DNA from: Nitrospirota bacterium
Lineage (GTDB): Bacteria; Nitrospirota; Thermodesulfovibrionia; Thermodesulfovibrionales; UBA9159
Assembly (NCBI GenBank): GCA_023475105.1
Contig: JAMCWJ010000017.1
Span: 1-49,843, forward strand
DNA: 49,843 nucleotides
Reading direction: 5' to 3'
Positions within the stretch are counted from its first letter, which is position 1. Each line of letters begins with the position of its first letter. Of this stretch, positions 26,406 to 34,490 are shown in pieces. A program made the translations under genes and the position numbers. The notes beneath the pieces were generated by a model. That model was given only the letters and a program-made list of their open reading frames with translations, had not been told where the DNA came from and did not search any database.

Positions 26406-26690
26406 CTATCCTTCGAGGTACCTTCTTAGCCATGCAGTGCACCGGTCCAAGGCATCTTTGGCAGCGTCGGGTCGATAGCTTGGCCTGTAATCGGCAAAGA
26501 CGGCATGTGGCGCACCGGGATACCGCACAATTCTGCGATCTTGCCAGCTGCCCTGAGTTTAGCCTCCATTTCCTTAACGTCGGCCGCCGGGATCCCCGGA
26601 TCCGCTTCGCCATACAAACCCGGCAACTGCGAAGCCAGCGAGGCCGACACCTGCGGCACTCATATGAGCGAGAAACTGCCGCCTCGTCAT
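26406..26690 (-). pseudogene. Collapsed dienelactone hydrolase with Tat signal
   Basis: On the minus strand an N-terminal segment MTRRQFLAHMSAAGVGLAGF resembles a twin-arginine signal. Within a few codons, in a different frame, follows LYGEADPGIPAADVKEMEAK, the C-terminal part of a dienelactone hydrolase. After another frameshift it continues RYPGAPHAVFADYRPSYRPD to a stop at 26406. The central roughly 150-200 residues, including the catalytic Cys/Ser region, are absent. This is therefore a deleted and frameshifted gene. Confidence 0.7.
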
Positions 26691-26848
26691 ACCTTTATAG
26701 GCATTTGCCAGCCAATCTTCAACCTACCTGCCTCCTTTTTCTGCCGGCGTTAACAGTCGTAACAATTCTCTTGTTGATAAATTAATGGCGCATCCGGCTT
26801 TTTAATGGGTCTATGCGAGATAGAGTGGTTATCCCAATTTTTTTCGAT

Positions 26849-27204
26849 GTCATTCCGGCTTGTCCGGAATCTTTCTGATATACTGGCTGAGTGAGAGAAA
26901 ATATCTTTGTGTGTATATCATGGCCAATGCGAGACCGACCTTGTATGTCGGGGTGACCAATGATCTCATACGGAGAGTCTATGAGCATAAGAACGATGTT
27001 AATCCCCACTGCTTTACGGCCAAGTACTACCTGCATAAGCTTGTATATTATGAGATTTGTCTGGACAGCCGAAGCGTCATAATCCGGGAAAAACAGCTAA
27101 AGAATATGAGCAGACAAAGTAAGATAGAAGTTATCAGGGGAATCCTTTGTTAAGAGACTTGTATGAAGACATTGCCGGAAAGATTCCGGACAAGCCGGAA
27201 TGAC
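26849..27204 (+). mobile_element. GIY-YIG element bounded by perfect 27-bp inverted repeats
   Basis: The left end (26849-26875) begins GTCATTCCGGCTTGTCC and ends GGAATCTTTC. The right end (27178-27204) is its exact complement, ending GGACAAGCCGGAATGAC. The only gene inside is a small GIY-YIG nuclease. Solo or degenerate copies of the terminal sequence occur at 371, 507, 13033 and 19845. The structure is that of a minimal mobile or selfish unit; the mechanism is inference. Confidence 0.6.
26860..27153 (+). CDS. Small GIY-YIG family nuclease
   Basis: A roughly 80-97-residue protein with the GIY-YIG core: [20 protein letters not shown], then Arg in RRVYEHKN, Tyr in YLHKLVYYE, and Glu in [11 protein letters not shown]. 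The Y...G...R...E catalytic pattern is complete, so it may be an active single-domain endonuclease of the UvrC N-terminal type. The start is uncertain: the listed TTG lies inside the left inverted repeat. A CTG at 26887 would give the family-typical N-terminus ([11 protein letters not shown]), and GTG 26911 or ATG 26920 are later options. No Shine-Dalgarno sequence is evident. Confidence 0.75.
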   Translation: MSGIFLIYWLSERKYLCVYIMANARPTLYVGVTNDLIRRVYEHKNDVNPHCFTAKYYLHKLVYYEICLDSRSVIIREKQLKNMSRQSKIEVIRGILC

Positions 27205-27363
27205 AAAGTAGGAGGGTATTACTATTCACAATGAGCCAGTACAATATGTTGGGGCTATCCATGAGAAACCCGGATGCGGCAAATCAATTATATCAGTTGG
27301 TAGATTTTGTCAAAGAAGCAATGCGGCGACAGTCTTTCGATGTAATTATCCAAAAGTCCTTTC

Positions 27364-28203
27364 TTAAAAGGAGGGTTCTCCCCAGGCCTTTTTGCTCAGC
27401 TCAACCTTTTTCTTTACTATTGACCAGGTTTTCGTGGTCAAGAACGATTGGGGCCAACGGATGAGCATGCGCTTGAACATTTCATAGGGAACGCTAAAGG
27501 TAATCTCGTCGGTCTTCAGAAATTTCCGGTCAGAGGGGTCCCATCCTCCTATTACCGCCTTAAGTTTTCCCTCTGATAAATACTTGAGCGGCCATGTGGC
27601 GATATCGGTGCAGCCTGCTCCGAAGGGAGACGAGACCGCCTCAAAGTCGTTGGTGACAAAAGTGGCCAACTGATTAAGCCCGGCGATAACCTCGGCCCTC
27701 GCAAAAAAGGTCACAACTTCGGGTTTATCCTTCCCGGAAAACCTGCTCACAGGCATGAAGACACAAAAGCGTGCAGGGGCAGGACGTGGGTCCACTGTCC
27801 TGAAGAAGTCACGGGTAACCTCCGGCGACTCCAGGTAATGTTCCCCTTCCAGCTTCCCCGGGATGCCCGAGGAAACATAATGTGCGACGAACTCCAGCTG
27901 AGGCTTCGAAAAACCAAGATAGAACGCACCACCAAGGCAACCGAAGTGCTCTTTGTCAAAATAGGCGATGGTCTTCTTCCTTCTCGCAAGCCGGATATTG
28001 CCGACGACACAGGAAAAGCTTTCGAACAACGAAGTAAAATCGACTTCCCCCCTTGCCTCCTGCAGAACTGTTGGGAGCATTCCTTTTTTCGGACAAAAGC
28101 CCTCCTCAGGCTGCCGATCCGTGTAATACATTCCCATGGGCTCTTCGTCAAGCCCCAGCGCCTCCAAGAAAGCATTCATGTTCTCCCGGGCAAACTCTGT
28201 CAT
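27364..28203 (-). CDS. DUF169 family protein
   Basis: A 279-residue cytosolic protein of the DUF169 type, common in anaerobic bacteria and archaea. Visible features are conserved cysteines in EGFCPKKG, SCVVGNI and EHFGCLGGAFYLG, and the later GAGCTDIATWPLKY. The spacing suggests a metal or cofactor site, but the function of the family is not established. Start ATG at 28203 follows GGGAGGAGG on the minus strand; the frame is open further upstream but non-conserved. It has no co-directional operon partner nearby. Confidence 0.75.
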   Translation of the reverse strand: MTEFARENMNAFLEALGLDEEPMGMYYTDRQPEEGFCPKKGMLPTVLQEARGEVDFTSLFESFSCVVGNIRLARRKKTIAYFDKEHFGCLGGAFYLGFSKPQLEFVAHYVSSGIPGKLEGEHYLESPEVTRDFFRTVDPRPAPARFCVFMPVSRFSGKDKPEVVTFFARAEVIAGLNQLATFVTNDFEAVSSPFGAGCTDIATWPLKYLSEGKLKAVIGGWDPSDRKFLKTDEITFSVPYEMFKRMLIRWPQSFLTTKTWSIVKKKVELSKKAWGEPSF

Positions 28204-28824
28204 AGCGAAGTCCTCCTCCCTATCAGTATGCTCTCTGAACATTATAGTAAACTCCAAACAGGTCCATCCACTGCTTCCCGCATTCTCCATGCATCTAACG
28301 GCAGGCTATGACGCCAAGGCGCACTTGCCCGATTCTCGGTTACGATTGGAAAATGTTACCAGCTGCGGTTCTGCATACCTATTGAGTAGCAGGTGTCAGC
28401 CTCTCCGATTGCATTTGCCTTGACGATCCTCCTTTGACGCCAACCGGACGTATTATTCTCTTTAACCCAAACTTGCCCAGGCACAGGAATGCCGTTTCCA
28501 TGATTACCTTCAAATCATCTGTGGGGTTCTTTTAGTGCGCACCGTCTGCTGTGCAGCCATCCCATATCTGGCCGTAGGTAAACCCCCAGATCAGCAGAAA
28601 CAAAAGGTTAGCTATCAAAGGGATCAAAGGCGCCTCCTCAGAGATGTAACCCGATAACATCCGCATTGCGGACCAATTCATTTTACCAGGTTGGACTGGA
28701 TCAAGGCCGGTCGGTTCCTTTTGGAAGCCAATACTCCCGGGGTTATGTCCGCTGTTGGTCAGCAGGCGGATGCAGCACTCATCTGTTCCGTGCCCCCATA
28801 AAACAAGCACAACTGATCGTATGC
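28204..28824. other. Mostly non-coding gap with one possible small ORF
   Basis: This stretch of more than 600 bp holds no recognisable gene except the possible 49-residue membrane ORF at 28532-28681 on the minus strand. The rest has no repeat or RNA feature I can name. Confidence 0.45.
28532..28681 (-). CDS. Possible 49-residue single-pass membrane protein
   Basis: The frame starts MNWSAMRML, has one hydrophobic helix (PLIANLLFLLIWGFTY) and ends DGCTADGAH. The helix with flanking polar ends looks protein-like, but there is no convincing ribosome binding site and no family is recognised. It may also be a remnant. Confidence 0.25.
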   Translation of the reverse strand: MNWSAMRMLSGYISEEAPLIPLIANLLFLLIWGFTYGQIWDGCTADGAH

Positions 28825-29364
28825 CTATTGCGGCGGCGGAGCTGAATAGGGCGAAGGATAATAGTCCGGAGGTACAGTCCTGAGGTCCGGCGGAGGAGGC
28901 GCGACTCTCCGAACAGGACGAGTCCTCATCCCGGGAACCTCGTTCCCTTTGGCATACATGCACTGCGCATATGCAATATCGTATCGACGTTGCGCACGCC
29001 ACCCATAAACCTGACCCGCATTAGCGCCCGCGGACGCTCCGAGGAGAAGTCCACTCGCTGCACCGATGGCTGCACCGGCGCCCGCGCTGCCCGAAGCTGA
29101 CCCTATGGCCGCGCCGAGGCCTGCCCCAAGGGCTGTGCCGAGGACCGCCCCTGAGGCGGTATTCTGATTGGCCGCTTCCTGAGGGGACAAACCGATCTGC
29201 TGTTCCGCCCAATGCCTGCAAATGGCATCGTCAGTCTGGAATTGTTCAAAGGGCTTTCCAGGGGGCGGCAGCACCATCACAGTCGGACCTGTGGGGATGG
29301 TCGCGCACCCACCCAGAACCATCACGAGCAAAACCAGAGAAATCCCGACAGACCTGTGCTTCAT
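28825..29364 (-). CDS. Glycine-zipper lipoprotein
   Basis: A 179-residue envelope protein. The N-terminal signal with lipobox (VLGGCATIP, Cys at about 20) marks it as a lipoprotein. A central segment (about 70-120) is a Gly/Ala-rich glycine zipper (GAVLGTALGAGLGAAIGSAS...), which forms a membrane-associated helical hairpin. The C-terminus is rich in Pro and Tyr. Such proteins resemble the Slyb/OmpA-like glycine-zipper family and probably reside in the outer membrane. It is followed within 5 bp, on the same strand, by a Gly/Tyr-rich secreted protein gene upstream, suggesting co-transcription. Confidence 0.75.
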   Translation of the reverse strand: MKHRSVGISLVLLVMVLGGCATIPTGPTVMVLPPPGKPFEQFQTDDAICRHWAEQQIGLSPQEAANQNTASGAVLGTALGAGLGAAIGSASGSAGAGAAIGAASGLLLGASAGANAGQVYGWRAQRRYDIAYAQCMYAKGNEVPGMRTRPVRRVAPPPPDLRTVPPDYYPSPYSAPPPQ

Positions 29365-29368
29365 GAAT

Positions 29369-29875
29369 TCACTCCTCCCAGTCCGGCGGACTCTGAGGAG
29401 GAACCACTCTCAGCCATCCACCAGGACACTTTTTCACGTATGGATAGTAGTTCTTGGAATCAGGACAAAAATACCAGTAATACTCTTCCTCTTCCCGTGG
29501 GGTCGGCTGGACATATTCCGGAGGCTGTTCCTGGAGAACAACAGGAGACTCCCCATAATAGTATGGATAGTAACTGTATGGATAATAGTAGTACGGATAA
29601 TAGTATGGATAGCCCGGGCCCCGCCACCACGAACCCCATCCCGGACCGAACCAGAAGCTTCCCCTGAAGTAACTGTGACCGTGGCCTCCACTGTATCCTC
29701 TGTGCCCTCCACCATAGCTTCCACCATGGACTCCACCGTATCCTCCTCCGCGGCCTCCACCATAGCTCCCACCATGTCCGCCGCCGTGTCCTCCTGACCC
29801 TGCCGCGTAACAGGGCAGGGCGCTCGCAAAAAGAACAAGTGCTATGACAAGGACAAGACAAATAACTTTCTTCAT
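29369..29875 (-). CDS. Secreted Gly/His/Tyr-rich low-complexity protein
   Basis: A protein of about 168 residues with a signal peptide (MKKVICLVLVIALVLFASAL, cleaved near CYA). Next come a Gly-Gly-His/Ser-Tyr repeat region (about 25-70) and a Tyr-Pro-rich stretch (YPYYYPYYYYPYSYYPYYY-like). A C-terminal part with two Cys follows (YFCPDSKNYYPYVKKCPGGW), a motif found at the end of several uncharacterised envelope proteins. It is probably an envelope or surface protein; no enzymatic domain is visible. An alternative ATG lies 15 bp upstream at 29890. It precedes the glycine-zipper lipoprotein gene in transcription order. Confidence 0.65.
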   Translation of the reverse strand: MKKVICLVLVIALVLFASALPCYAAGSGGHGGGHGGSYGGGRGGGYGGVHGGSYGGGHRGYSGGHGHSYFRGSFWFGPGWGSWWRGPGYPYYYPYYYYPYSYYPYYYGESPVVLQEQPPEYVQPTPREEEEYYWYFCPDSKNYYPYVKKCPGGWLRVVPPQSPPDWEE

Positions 29876-29890
29876 TTTCTCTACTATCAT

Positions 29891-30238
29891 TTTACACCCT
29901 ATTCATTAAACTCACAATTCACAGAAAATAAACTGATATTTCCAGCCTCTATCCAAGCGCTTGCAAACCTCCTCTGAACCTTGCGGAAGCCGACCGAGCG
30001 AAGCCTGAGCATGGGCAAGCACTGTTGCAGGGATTTTGCACAGTCAAGGTTTTTCATGTTTCAGGTCCCCCACAAAATGGATGGGCCGGCACGGGAGATC
30101 TCGCCGGGGAAACAATGTTGCGGTCGGAACTCTACAATAGTCGCGATTTGAGATAACTGTTGGCTTGCAGATGCTATACTTCCCTTTGCCCGTGGTGATG
30201 TGGGGACAGTGTCCTTCAATGGGTGAAAACGGCGGCGC
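29891..30238. other. Intergenic region without recognisable features
   Basis: Short open frames here lack start signals and protein-like composition. No repeat family member, tRNA-like structure or clear promoter was identified. Confidence 0.4.
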
Positions 30239-31153
30239 TTAGTCCTTTCTGAGAGGATGGCGAAAGTTATCAAGATACTCCGAAATGCGTAACCTGATTG
30301 AAGCCATTACAATTTCTTTCAGACTTTTCTTCGCCGACGAAAGATTCAGGCTTTGATCACTAACCTGATCCGTTACCTCATATTCGTAGCCTCTGACGAT
30401 CACCACGGGGACTCCTTCGTTTGTCTGTCCGAATAGCAGGCTTGCCGCTGCCGTTAGTTCAAAAGCAATGAGATCTACCCCGCCATACTTTGGTCTATTG
30501 AAAAGATCTCCCTCGCCAAATCTCTTCATCCGCAAAGGAATACCTGAAATCCCTCTCGGCATATCGATTGTGCCCGACAGGAAAAGCTCCGTGTCTGCAA
30601 TTATGACCGCAATATCCTTATCCGTATGATTTCTGATACTCTGCCGAATGTCCCTGGCTGAACGGTCCGGGTCTAAAGGGGGATAGCTTGCGATGCCCTC
30701 AGGATGATTGGAAGTATCAACTCCCGCATCGCTGTATACCTCCCCCCGCTTATCCTGCGTTATTAAGAAAGTCGGATCACGTCGTATGAGTTCGAGTGCT
30801 TGTTCCGGTCTGCGCGAAAAACTCCGGAGATCGATGATTCCCTCCTTGATTAATTTATAAAAAGGAATTACTCCTATTATCTCTTCACTATGGTCGAGAA
30901 TGGCCTGGACCAACCGGACAGGTTTGCCGGTTTTTCCGGCGATGCGTTTCGCCTTTTCGGAGGGAGAGACCTTGTCGAGTTGCATGAGGCAATGTTCGGC
31001 AGTAGATACAATTTTCATAGTGACAATGGCGATATCTTTATCCTCGAGAGAACCGATTTCTCGCTGAGCTGCCCGGGAAATTATTTCGCCCAGGTCGCCA
31101 CCCGGTTTCACCAGGGGGATTGTTTTCAAAGGCAGCAATTCTAGCTTCTTCAC
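30239..31153 (-). CDS. cofE: Coenzyme F420-0:L-glutamate ligase (CofE) family protein
   Basis: A 304-residue CofE-like protein. CofE adds gamma-linked glutamates to F420-0 using GTP. Family features include the N-terminal LLPLKTIPLVKPGGDLGEII, VSTAEHCL, the GEVYSDAGVDTSNHPEG region and the metal-site-rich VIIADTELFLSGT. No other F420 biosynthesis gene (cofC, cofD, cofG/H) is in the window. CofE-like proteins also occur in genomes without F420, where they may act on other substrates, so the exact role is uncertain. Confidence 0.75.
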   Translation of the reverse strand: MKKLELLPLKTIPLVKPGGDLGEIISRAAQREIGSLEDKDIAIVTMKIVSTAEHCLMQLDKVSPSEKAKRIAGKTGKPVRLVQAILDHSEEIIGVIPFYKLIKEGIIDLRSFSRRPEQALELIRRDPTFLITQDKRGEVYSDAGVDTSNHPEGIASYPPLDPDRSARDIRQSIRNHTDKDIAVIIADTELFLSGTIDMPRGISGIPLRMKRFGEGDLFNRPKYGGVDLIAFELTAAASLLFGQTNEGVPVVIVRGYEYEVTDQVSDQSLNLSSAKKSLKEIVMASIRLRISEYLDNFRHPLRKD

Positions 31154-31216
31154 GGGTGCCGGCCTAAGACCCGCCGGGGAAAAGTCTTGCGGGCTACACG
31201 GTCATGAAAAATGACC

Positions 31217-31672
31217 TCAGCATACAAGGACATGTCTCACTTTAAAGCCCTTCTCCCCTAAGGCGGCATCAAGATATTCTATTTTATGCGGCGTAACTTT
31301 TATGATGTTCATGATGTCCGGTACTGTGCCGATTCGTCCCCTGCGTTTGTTGAAGGCGGCAACACCTTCTTCATATACGATCGAACCCCTCCTCCCTATC
31401 TCGGCAATCCCCGTCATCTGAATGCCTCTCACGGTCTGCCAACCGGCAAAGGGCGCGTGGATAGCTATCGAGACATTGGGGTTGCGAATAATATTTTCTA
31501 TCTTCACCCCTCCTTCGGTAAGAATGTAGATCGTGGCAGCCATTGGAAAGTACTCTACGGTCGACGCCCTCGGTACATCGCCCGAGCAGGTGGCAATCAC
31601 GCAAAGAGATTGTTCGTGCAACAAATCGACTATGAGATGCTCGAGTTCTTCCTTGTTAAGCTCTTTTTCCAT
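31217..31672 (-). CDS. PPOX-fold (pyridoxamine 5'-phosphate oxidase-like) flavin-binding protein
   Basis: A protein of about 151 residues with the split-barrel pattern LLHEQSLCVIATCSGDVPRASTVEYFPMAATIYILTEGG, then NIIRNPNVSIAIHAPFAGWQTVRGIQMTG. These proteins bind FMN, F420 or heme. Proximity to cofE hints at F420, but no specificity residue can be assigned. The ATG at 31672 follows GGGGAAT; an alternative start is 15 bp upstream at 31687. Confidence 0.75.
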   Translation of the reverse strand: MEKELNKEELEHLIVDLLHEQSLCVIATCSGDVPRASTVEYFPMAATIYILTEGGVKIENIIRNPNVSIAIHAPFAGWQTVRGIQMTGIAEIGRRGSIVYEEGVAAFNKRRGRIGTVPDIMNIIKVTPHKIEYLDAALGEKGFKVRHVLVC

Positions 31673-31819
31673 ATTCCCCGGCCGCATGACGAAGCATTGT
31701 CTCTCAAGTGAACGGATTGGCAGTGGAGCACTTTATCAATGAAACCGGCATGCGTGAAACAGATCATGCAATTATTCATCCGGGACCGTTGCCTTTCCGC
31801 TGCATTCAACACGATTATA

Positions 31820-32755
31820 TCATGCTTTGGAAGGCACCTTGAACCGCCGTAAGCACCTGGGGTCCGGCGCATCGAGGCTGCCCGTTACCGAAAGGCTCAC
31901 AGCCGGGCATCCTCCCCGGCATTTACGGAAAAAGGCGCATTCCCTCCGGGGACATTTATTCCCCCCGAAGTTCCTGAAGAAATCCAGTGTCGGGTTTTCC
32001 CATATCGAACAGAACGCGTCCTCAAAGATGTTTCCCAGCCGGAACTCCCCCCGCCTGAAGAGGAGATAGCACGGATAGACCGAGCCGTCAGGGAGGACCG
32101 AGAGCTTCGTGCTGCCTGCGGGACATCTCATTGCCGGAACCGGCTCATCTTTGCATGGCACGAAGCCCGAACAATATACCCCTTCCGCCTGCGGGTAATC
32201 CCGCTGCAAGCGGTCAAGGATTTCCCTGTATTCATAGTAGGCCGGACAGTCTTTGAGATCGTCATCTGAAAGCGCATCCATGAACAGCAGAAAGAACTTC
32301 AGCCCGGAATCGAGATAACGCTCCACGCGGTGCGGAAGCGGCATCGCGCGCCTGCAGACCGACTTCAGGAGCGGCCGGCGCCTGAAGATAAATTCGTCGA
32401 GGGCGGAAGGAGGTTCCCTGTCGTTGAGGGAAATGCCGACTGTGAGCGTGCCGCCGAATCTGTCGCTCAGGCGGTCGATTATGGCAGGGTCGGAACCGTT
32501 TGAGCTCAGGAAGACGTGAACTGCGCTTTCTGCCGCGGCCCCGATAAGGCGCCCGAGGCCGTGGTAGAGCGTGGGCTCGCCGCCGAGGATATCGATTTCC
32601 CTGATTCCGTTTCCGGCAAGGTTATTCACCAGTTTTTCAAGAGCGGACAGGGGTGTATCGGGCATGCGGGGAATGCCTTTGTTGAAGCAGAAGCTGCAGC
32701 GCCTGTTGCAACGCAGGGTGGGGAAAAACTGGACAAACCCCGGGCCAGTCATCAT
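31820..32755 (-). CDS. Radical SAM protein with SPASM-like C-terminal domain
   Basis: A 311-residue radical SAM enzyme. The [4Fe-4S] motif CNRRCSFC has Cys at about 16, 20 and 23; the GGEPTLY motif follows. The C-terminal part carries auxiliary-cluster cysteines (MRCPAG, SVYPCYLL, then CPRRECAFFRKCRGGCP and a final DPRC), typical of SPASM-domain peptide maturases. Its ATG overlaps the TGA of the Cys-rich protein gene (ATGA), so the two are translationally coupled. It is divergent from the second radical SAM gene at 33129. An open frame extends further upstream but is a shadow. The substrate is probably a small peptide, by analogy. Confidence 0.85.
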   Translation of the reverse strand: MMTGPGFVQFFPTLRCNRRCSFCFNKGIPRMPDTPLSALEKLVNNLAGNGIREIDILGGEPTLYHGLGRLIGAAAESAVHVFLSSNGSDPAIIDRLSDRFGGTLTVGISLNDREPPSALDEFIFRRRPLLKSVCRRAMPLPHRVERYLDSGLKFFLLFMDALSDDDLKDCPAYYEYREILDRLQRDYPQAEGVYCSGFVPCKDEPVPAMRCPAGSTKLSVLPDGSVYPCYLLFRRGEFRLGNIFEDAFCSIWENPTLDFFRNFGGNKCPRRECAFFRKCRGGCPAVSLSVTGSLDAPDPRCLRRFKVPSKA

Positions 32756-33102
32756 TCTGCCGCCCGATGCAGACTGCGCGCGGCATCGAGGACTTCGGCG
32801 GACGTAACAATACCTTTTTGGAGAAGCAGCCCGATAAGGACGAAACCTCCGCAGGGCGGCGCTCCCGCGATCCCTGCGGCAAAGTCGCAGTCGCCGGCCC
32901 GGTAACCGCAGTATCCACACAATTCACGGTCCGCCGCAGCCCCGGGTTGACCCGCCCCGGGCGGGGGAATTTCTATCACCCTGTCCCTTCCGGCGAGGTG
33001 CTGAATGACAAGGAATCCCAGGCAGGCCGATTCCCCGGCTCTGCTCGGTTTGTAATAGGAACAGAAGCGTTCACACACCTTTTCTCTGAGTTCATTATTC
33101 AT
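32752..33102 (-). CDS. Small Cys-rich partner protein of the radical SAM locus
   Basis: A 116-residue protein not assigned to a family. It contains seven cysteines (10, 14, 27, 62, 65, 72, 84) in two groups: CERFCSYYKP... and LCGYCGYRAGDCDFAAG...PPCGG. The pattern suggests an Fe-S or zinc site. There is a Pro/Gly-rich middle (IPPPGAGQPG) and no signal peptide. The ATGA overlap with the radical SAM gene and the 26-bp divergent spacing to the other radical SAM gene imply a shared pathway. Confidence 0.65.
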   Translation of the reverse strand: MNNELREKVCERFCSYYKPSRAGESACLGFLVIQHLAGRDRVIEIPPPGAGQPGAAADRELCGYCGYRAGDCDFAAGIAGAPPCGGFVLIGLLLQKGIVTSAEVLDAARSLHRAAE

Positions 33103-33128
33103 GGCCGCTCTTTTATTATACTATTGGA

Positions 33129-34277
33129 ATGGAAGGCAAAAGGACGGAGAGGCTTTTTCTTCAGAAGAAAGCGGTCCTCAGGTGGATTGAGGAGCCGAGT
33201 GTTTACCACACAGGCCGGGACGATCTTTATGAACTCGATGACGAATCCTTCGCCTTTCTTAAACAATGCGCATCCCCTCGGGGGGCTCTGCATGAGAGAA
33301 ACGAATTTATCGAATACTGTTTCAAAGAGGGAATCCTCGGTACGCGGAAATCCCTCTCTGTGCATCCTCCGGTGGTGAAATCTCCCACACCTTCTCTCCG
33401 GTATCTGGAACTCCAGATCACTGATCGATGTAATCTGAAATGCCGCCACTGCTATATCGGCGGAGGCGGGTCTCATGAGCTGTCCGTCGGACAGGTCCGC
33501 TCCGTCCTGGCCGAGTTCGAGGCGCAGCAGGGCCTCCGGGTCCTCATCAGCGGCGGAGAGCCCCTTGTCCACCGCGGCTTCGGGAAGATAAACCGCTTCC
33601 TGCCGGATTTCCGGGTGCGAAAAGTCCTTTTCACAAACGGATTGCTTCTCACAAGAGAGGTCCTCCGCGGGCTGAATGTGGACGAGATCCAGATCAGCAT
33701 AGACGGAATGGAAAAGGGCCATGACGCCCTGCGCGGGGCAGGAGGATTCAGGCGGGCGATGGAAGCGCTCAGCCTGGCCCGCGCTTCCGGCTTCGATGTC
33801 TCCGTGGCGACGATGGTACACTCGGGCAACCTCGGGGAGTTCGATGAAATGGGAAAGCTCTTGAAGGGTCTCGGAATCAGGGACTGGACAGTCGATGTGC
33901 CCTGCGTGACAGGGGCGCTCAAAGAGAACAGGGACTTGCAGCCCGGTCCGGAGGTCGCCGGGAAGTATCTCAAATACGGATTCGGGGGAGGGCCGCACGA
34001 GAGCGCTGAGGGTTTCGGCTGCGGACTGCACCTGGCCTCCGTGCTCGCGGACGGACGCATGGCCAAATGCACGTTCTACGCCGACAGGGCCCTCGGCCGG
34101 ATCGAAGACGGGCTGCTTGCGTGCTGGGGTCGACTGAAGCCGGTGAGGCTTTCAGACCTCGGCTGCGACTGCGACCTTATCGAGACATGCAGGGGGGGAT
34201 GCAGGTTCAGGGCGGAGACCCTCGGAGATCCTCTGGGCAAGGATCTTTTCAAATGCCGTATGTATGATATACTTTGA
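33129..34277 (+). CDS. Radical SAM/SPASM peptide maturase with N-terminal RRE-like domain
   Basis: A 382-residue protein. Residues about 8-75 resemble a PqqD-like RiPP recognition element (VLRWIEEPSVYHTGRDDLYELDDESFAFLK). The radical SAM core has Cys101, Cys105 and Cys108 (CNLKCRHC) and SGGEP at 141-145. The C-terminus has SPASM-like cysteines (FGCGL, MAKCTF, GCDCDLIETCRGGCRFRA, FKCRMYD). The order RRE-SAM-SPASM is typical of peptide-modifying enzymes, and the overall type recalls the Geobacter geopeptide maturases (from memory). A 20-residue Cys-rich peptide gene lies 39 bp downstream. No clear ribosome binding site precedes the ATG. Confidence 0.85.
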   Translation: MEGKRTERLFLQKKAVLRWIEEPSVYHTGRDDLYELDDESFAFLKQCASPRGALHERNEFIEYCFKEGILGTRKSLSVHPPVVKSPTPSLRYLELQITDRCNLKCRHCYIGGGGSHELSVGQVRSVLAEFEAQQGLRVLISGGEPLVHRGFGKINRFLPDFRVRKVLFTNGLLLTREVLRGLNVDEIQISIDGMEKGHDALRGAGGFRRAMEALSLARASGFDVSVATMVHSGNLGEFDEMGKLLKGLGIRDWTVDVPCVTGALKENRDLQPGPEVAGKYLKYGFGGGPHESAEGFGCGLHLASVLADGRMAKCTFYADRALGRIEDGLLACWGRLKPVRLSDLGCDCDLIETCRGGCRFRAETLGDPLGKDLFKCRMYDIL

Positions 34278-34316
34278 ATGAGCGGTCTATTGTTATTCCG
34301 GAAAAGGAGAGTGCAG

Positions 34317-34379
34317 ATGAAGATCAAAAAATTGAACAGAAAGTCATCCCTCACCTGCAAGTGCAAGAGTTCCTGCTGA
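34317..34379 (+). CDS. Putative 20-residue RiPP precursor peptide
   Basis: The frame encodes MKIKKLNRKSSLTCKCKSSC followed by TGA. AAAAGGAGA (34302-34310) lies 6 nt before the ATG, a strong and well-spaced ribosome binding site. The N-terminal half is Lys/Arg-rich (leader-like) and the C-terminal half has Cys14, Cys16 and Cys20 with Ser residues (core-like). It follows an RRE-containing radical SAM/SPASM maturase by 39 bp in the same direction. It is far shorter than normal gene-calling limits. That it is a maturase substrate is inference; the ORF, its RBS and its position are directly visible. Confidence 0.6.
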   Translation: MKIKKLNRKSSLTCKCKSSC

Positions 34380-34490
34380 CAATGGGGGACGCAGAGCCTG
34401 TTTAAGGACTTCCCGACAGACGCTCTTTAAAGACGTTTCCGGTCATGACCACTGTCCTCTCAGGCGCAGGGCCGGGGCCGAAGGGACGTA

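Noticed and set aside
27231..27464. 77-codon open frame after the GIY-YIG element
   Set aside because: No ribosome binding site, no family likeness, and its second half is antisense to the DUF169 gene.
28532..29002. 156-codon minus-strand frame overlapping the glycine-zipper lipoprotein
   Set aside because: Its upstream two thirds are a shadow of the lipoprotein gene; only the last 49 codons were kept as a weak candidate.
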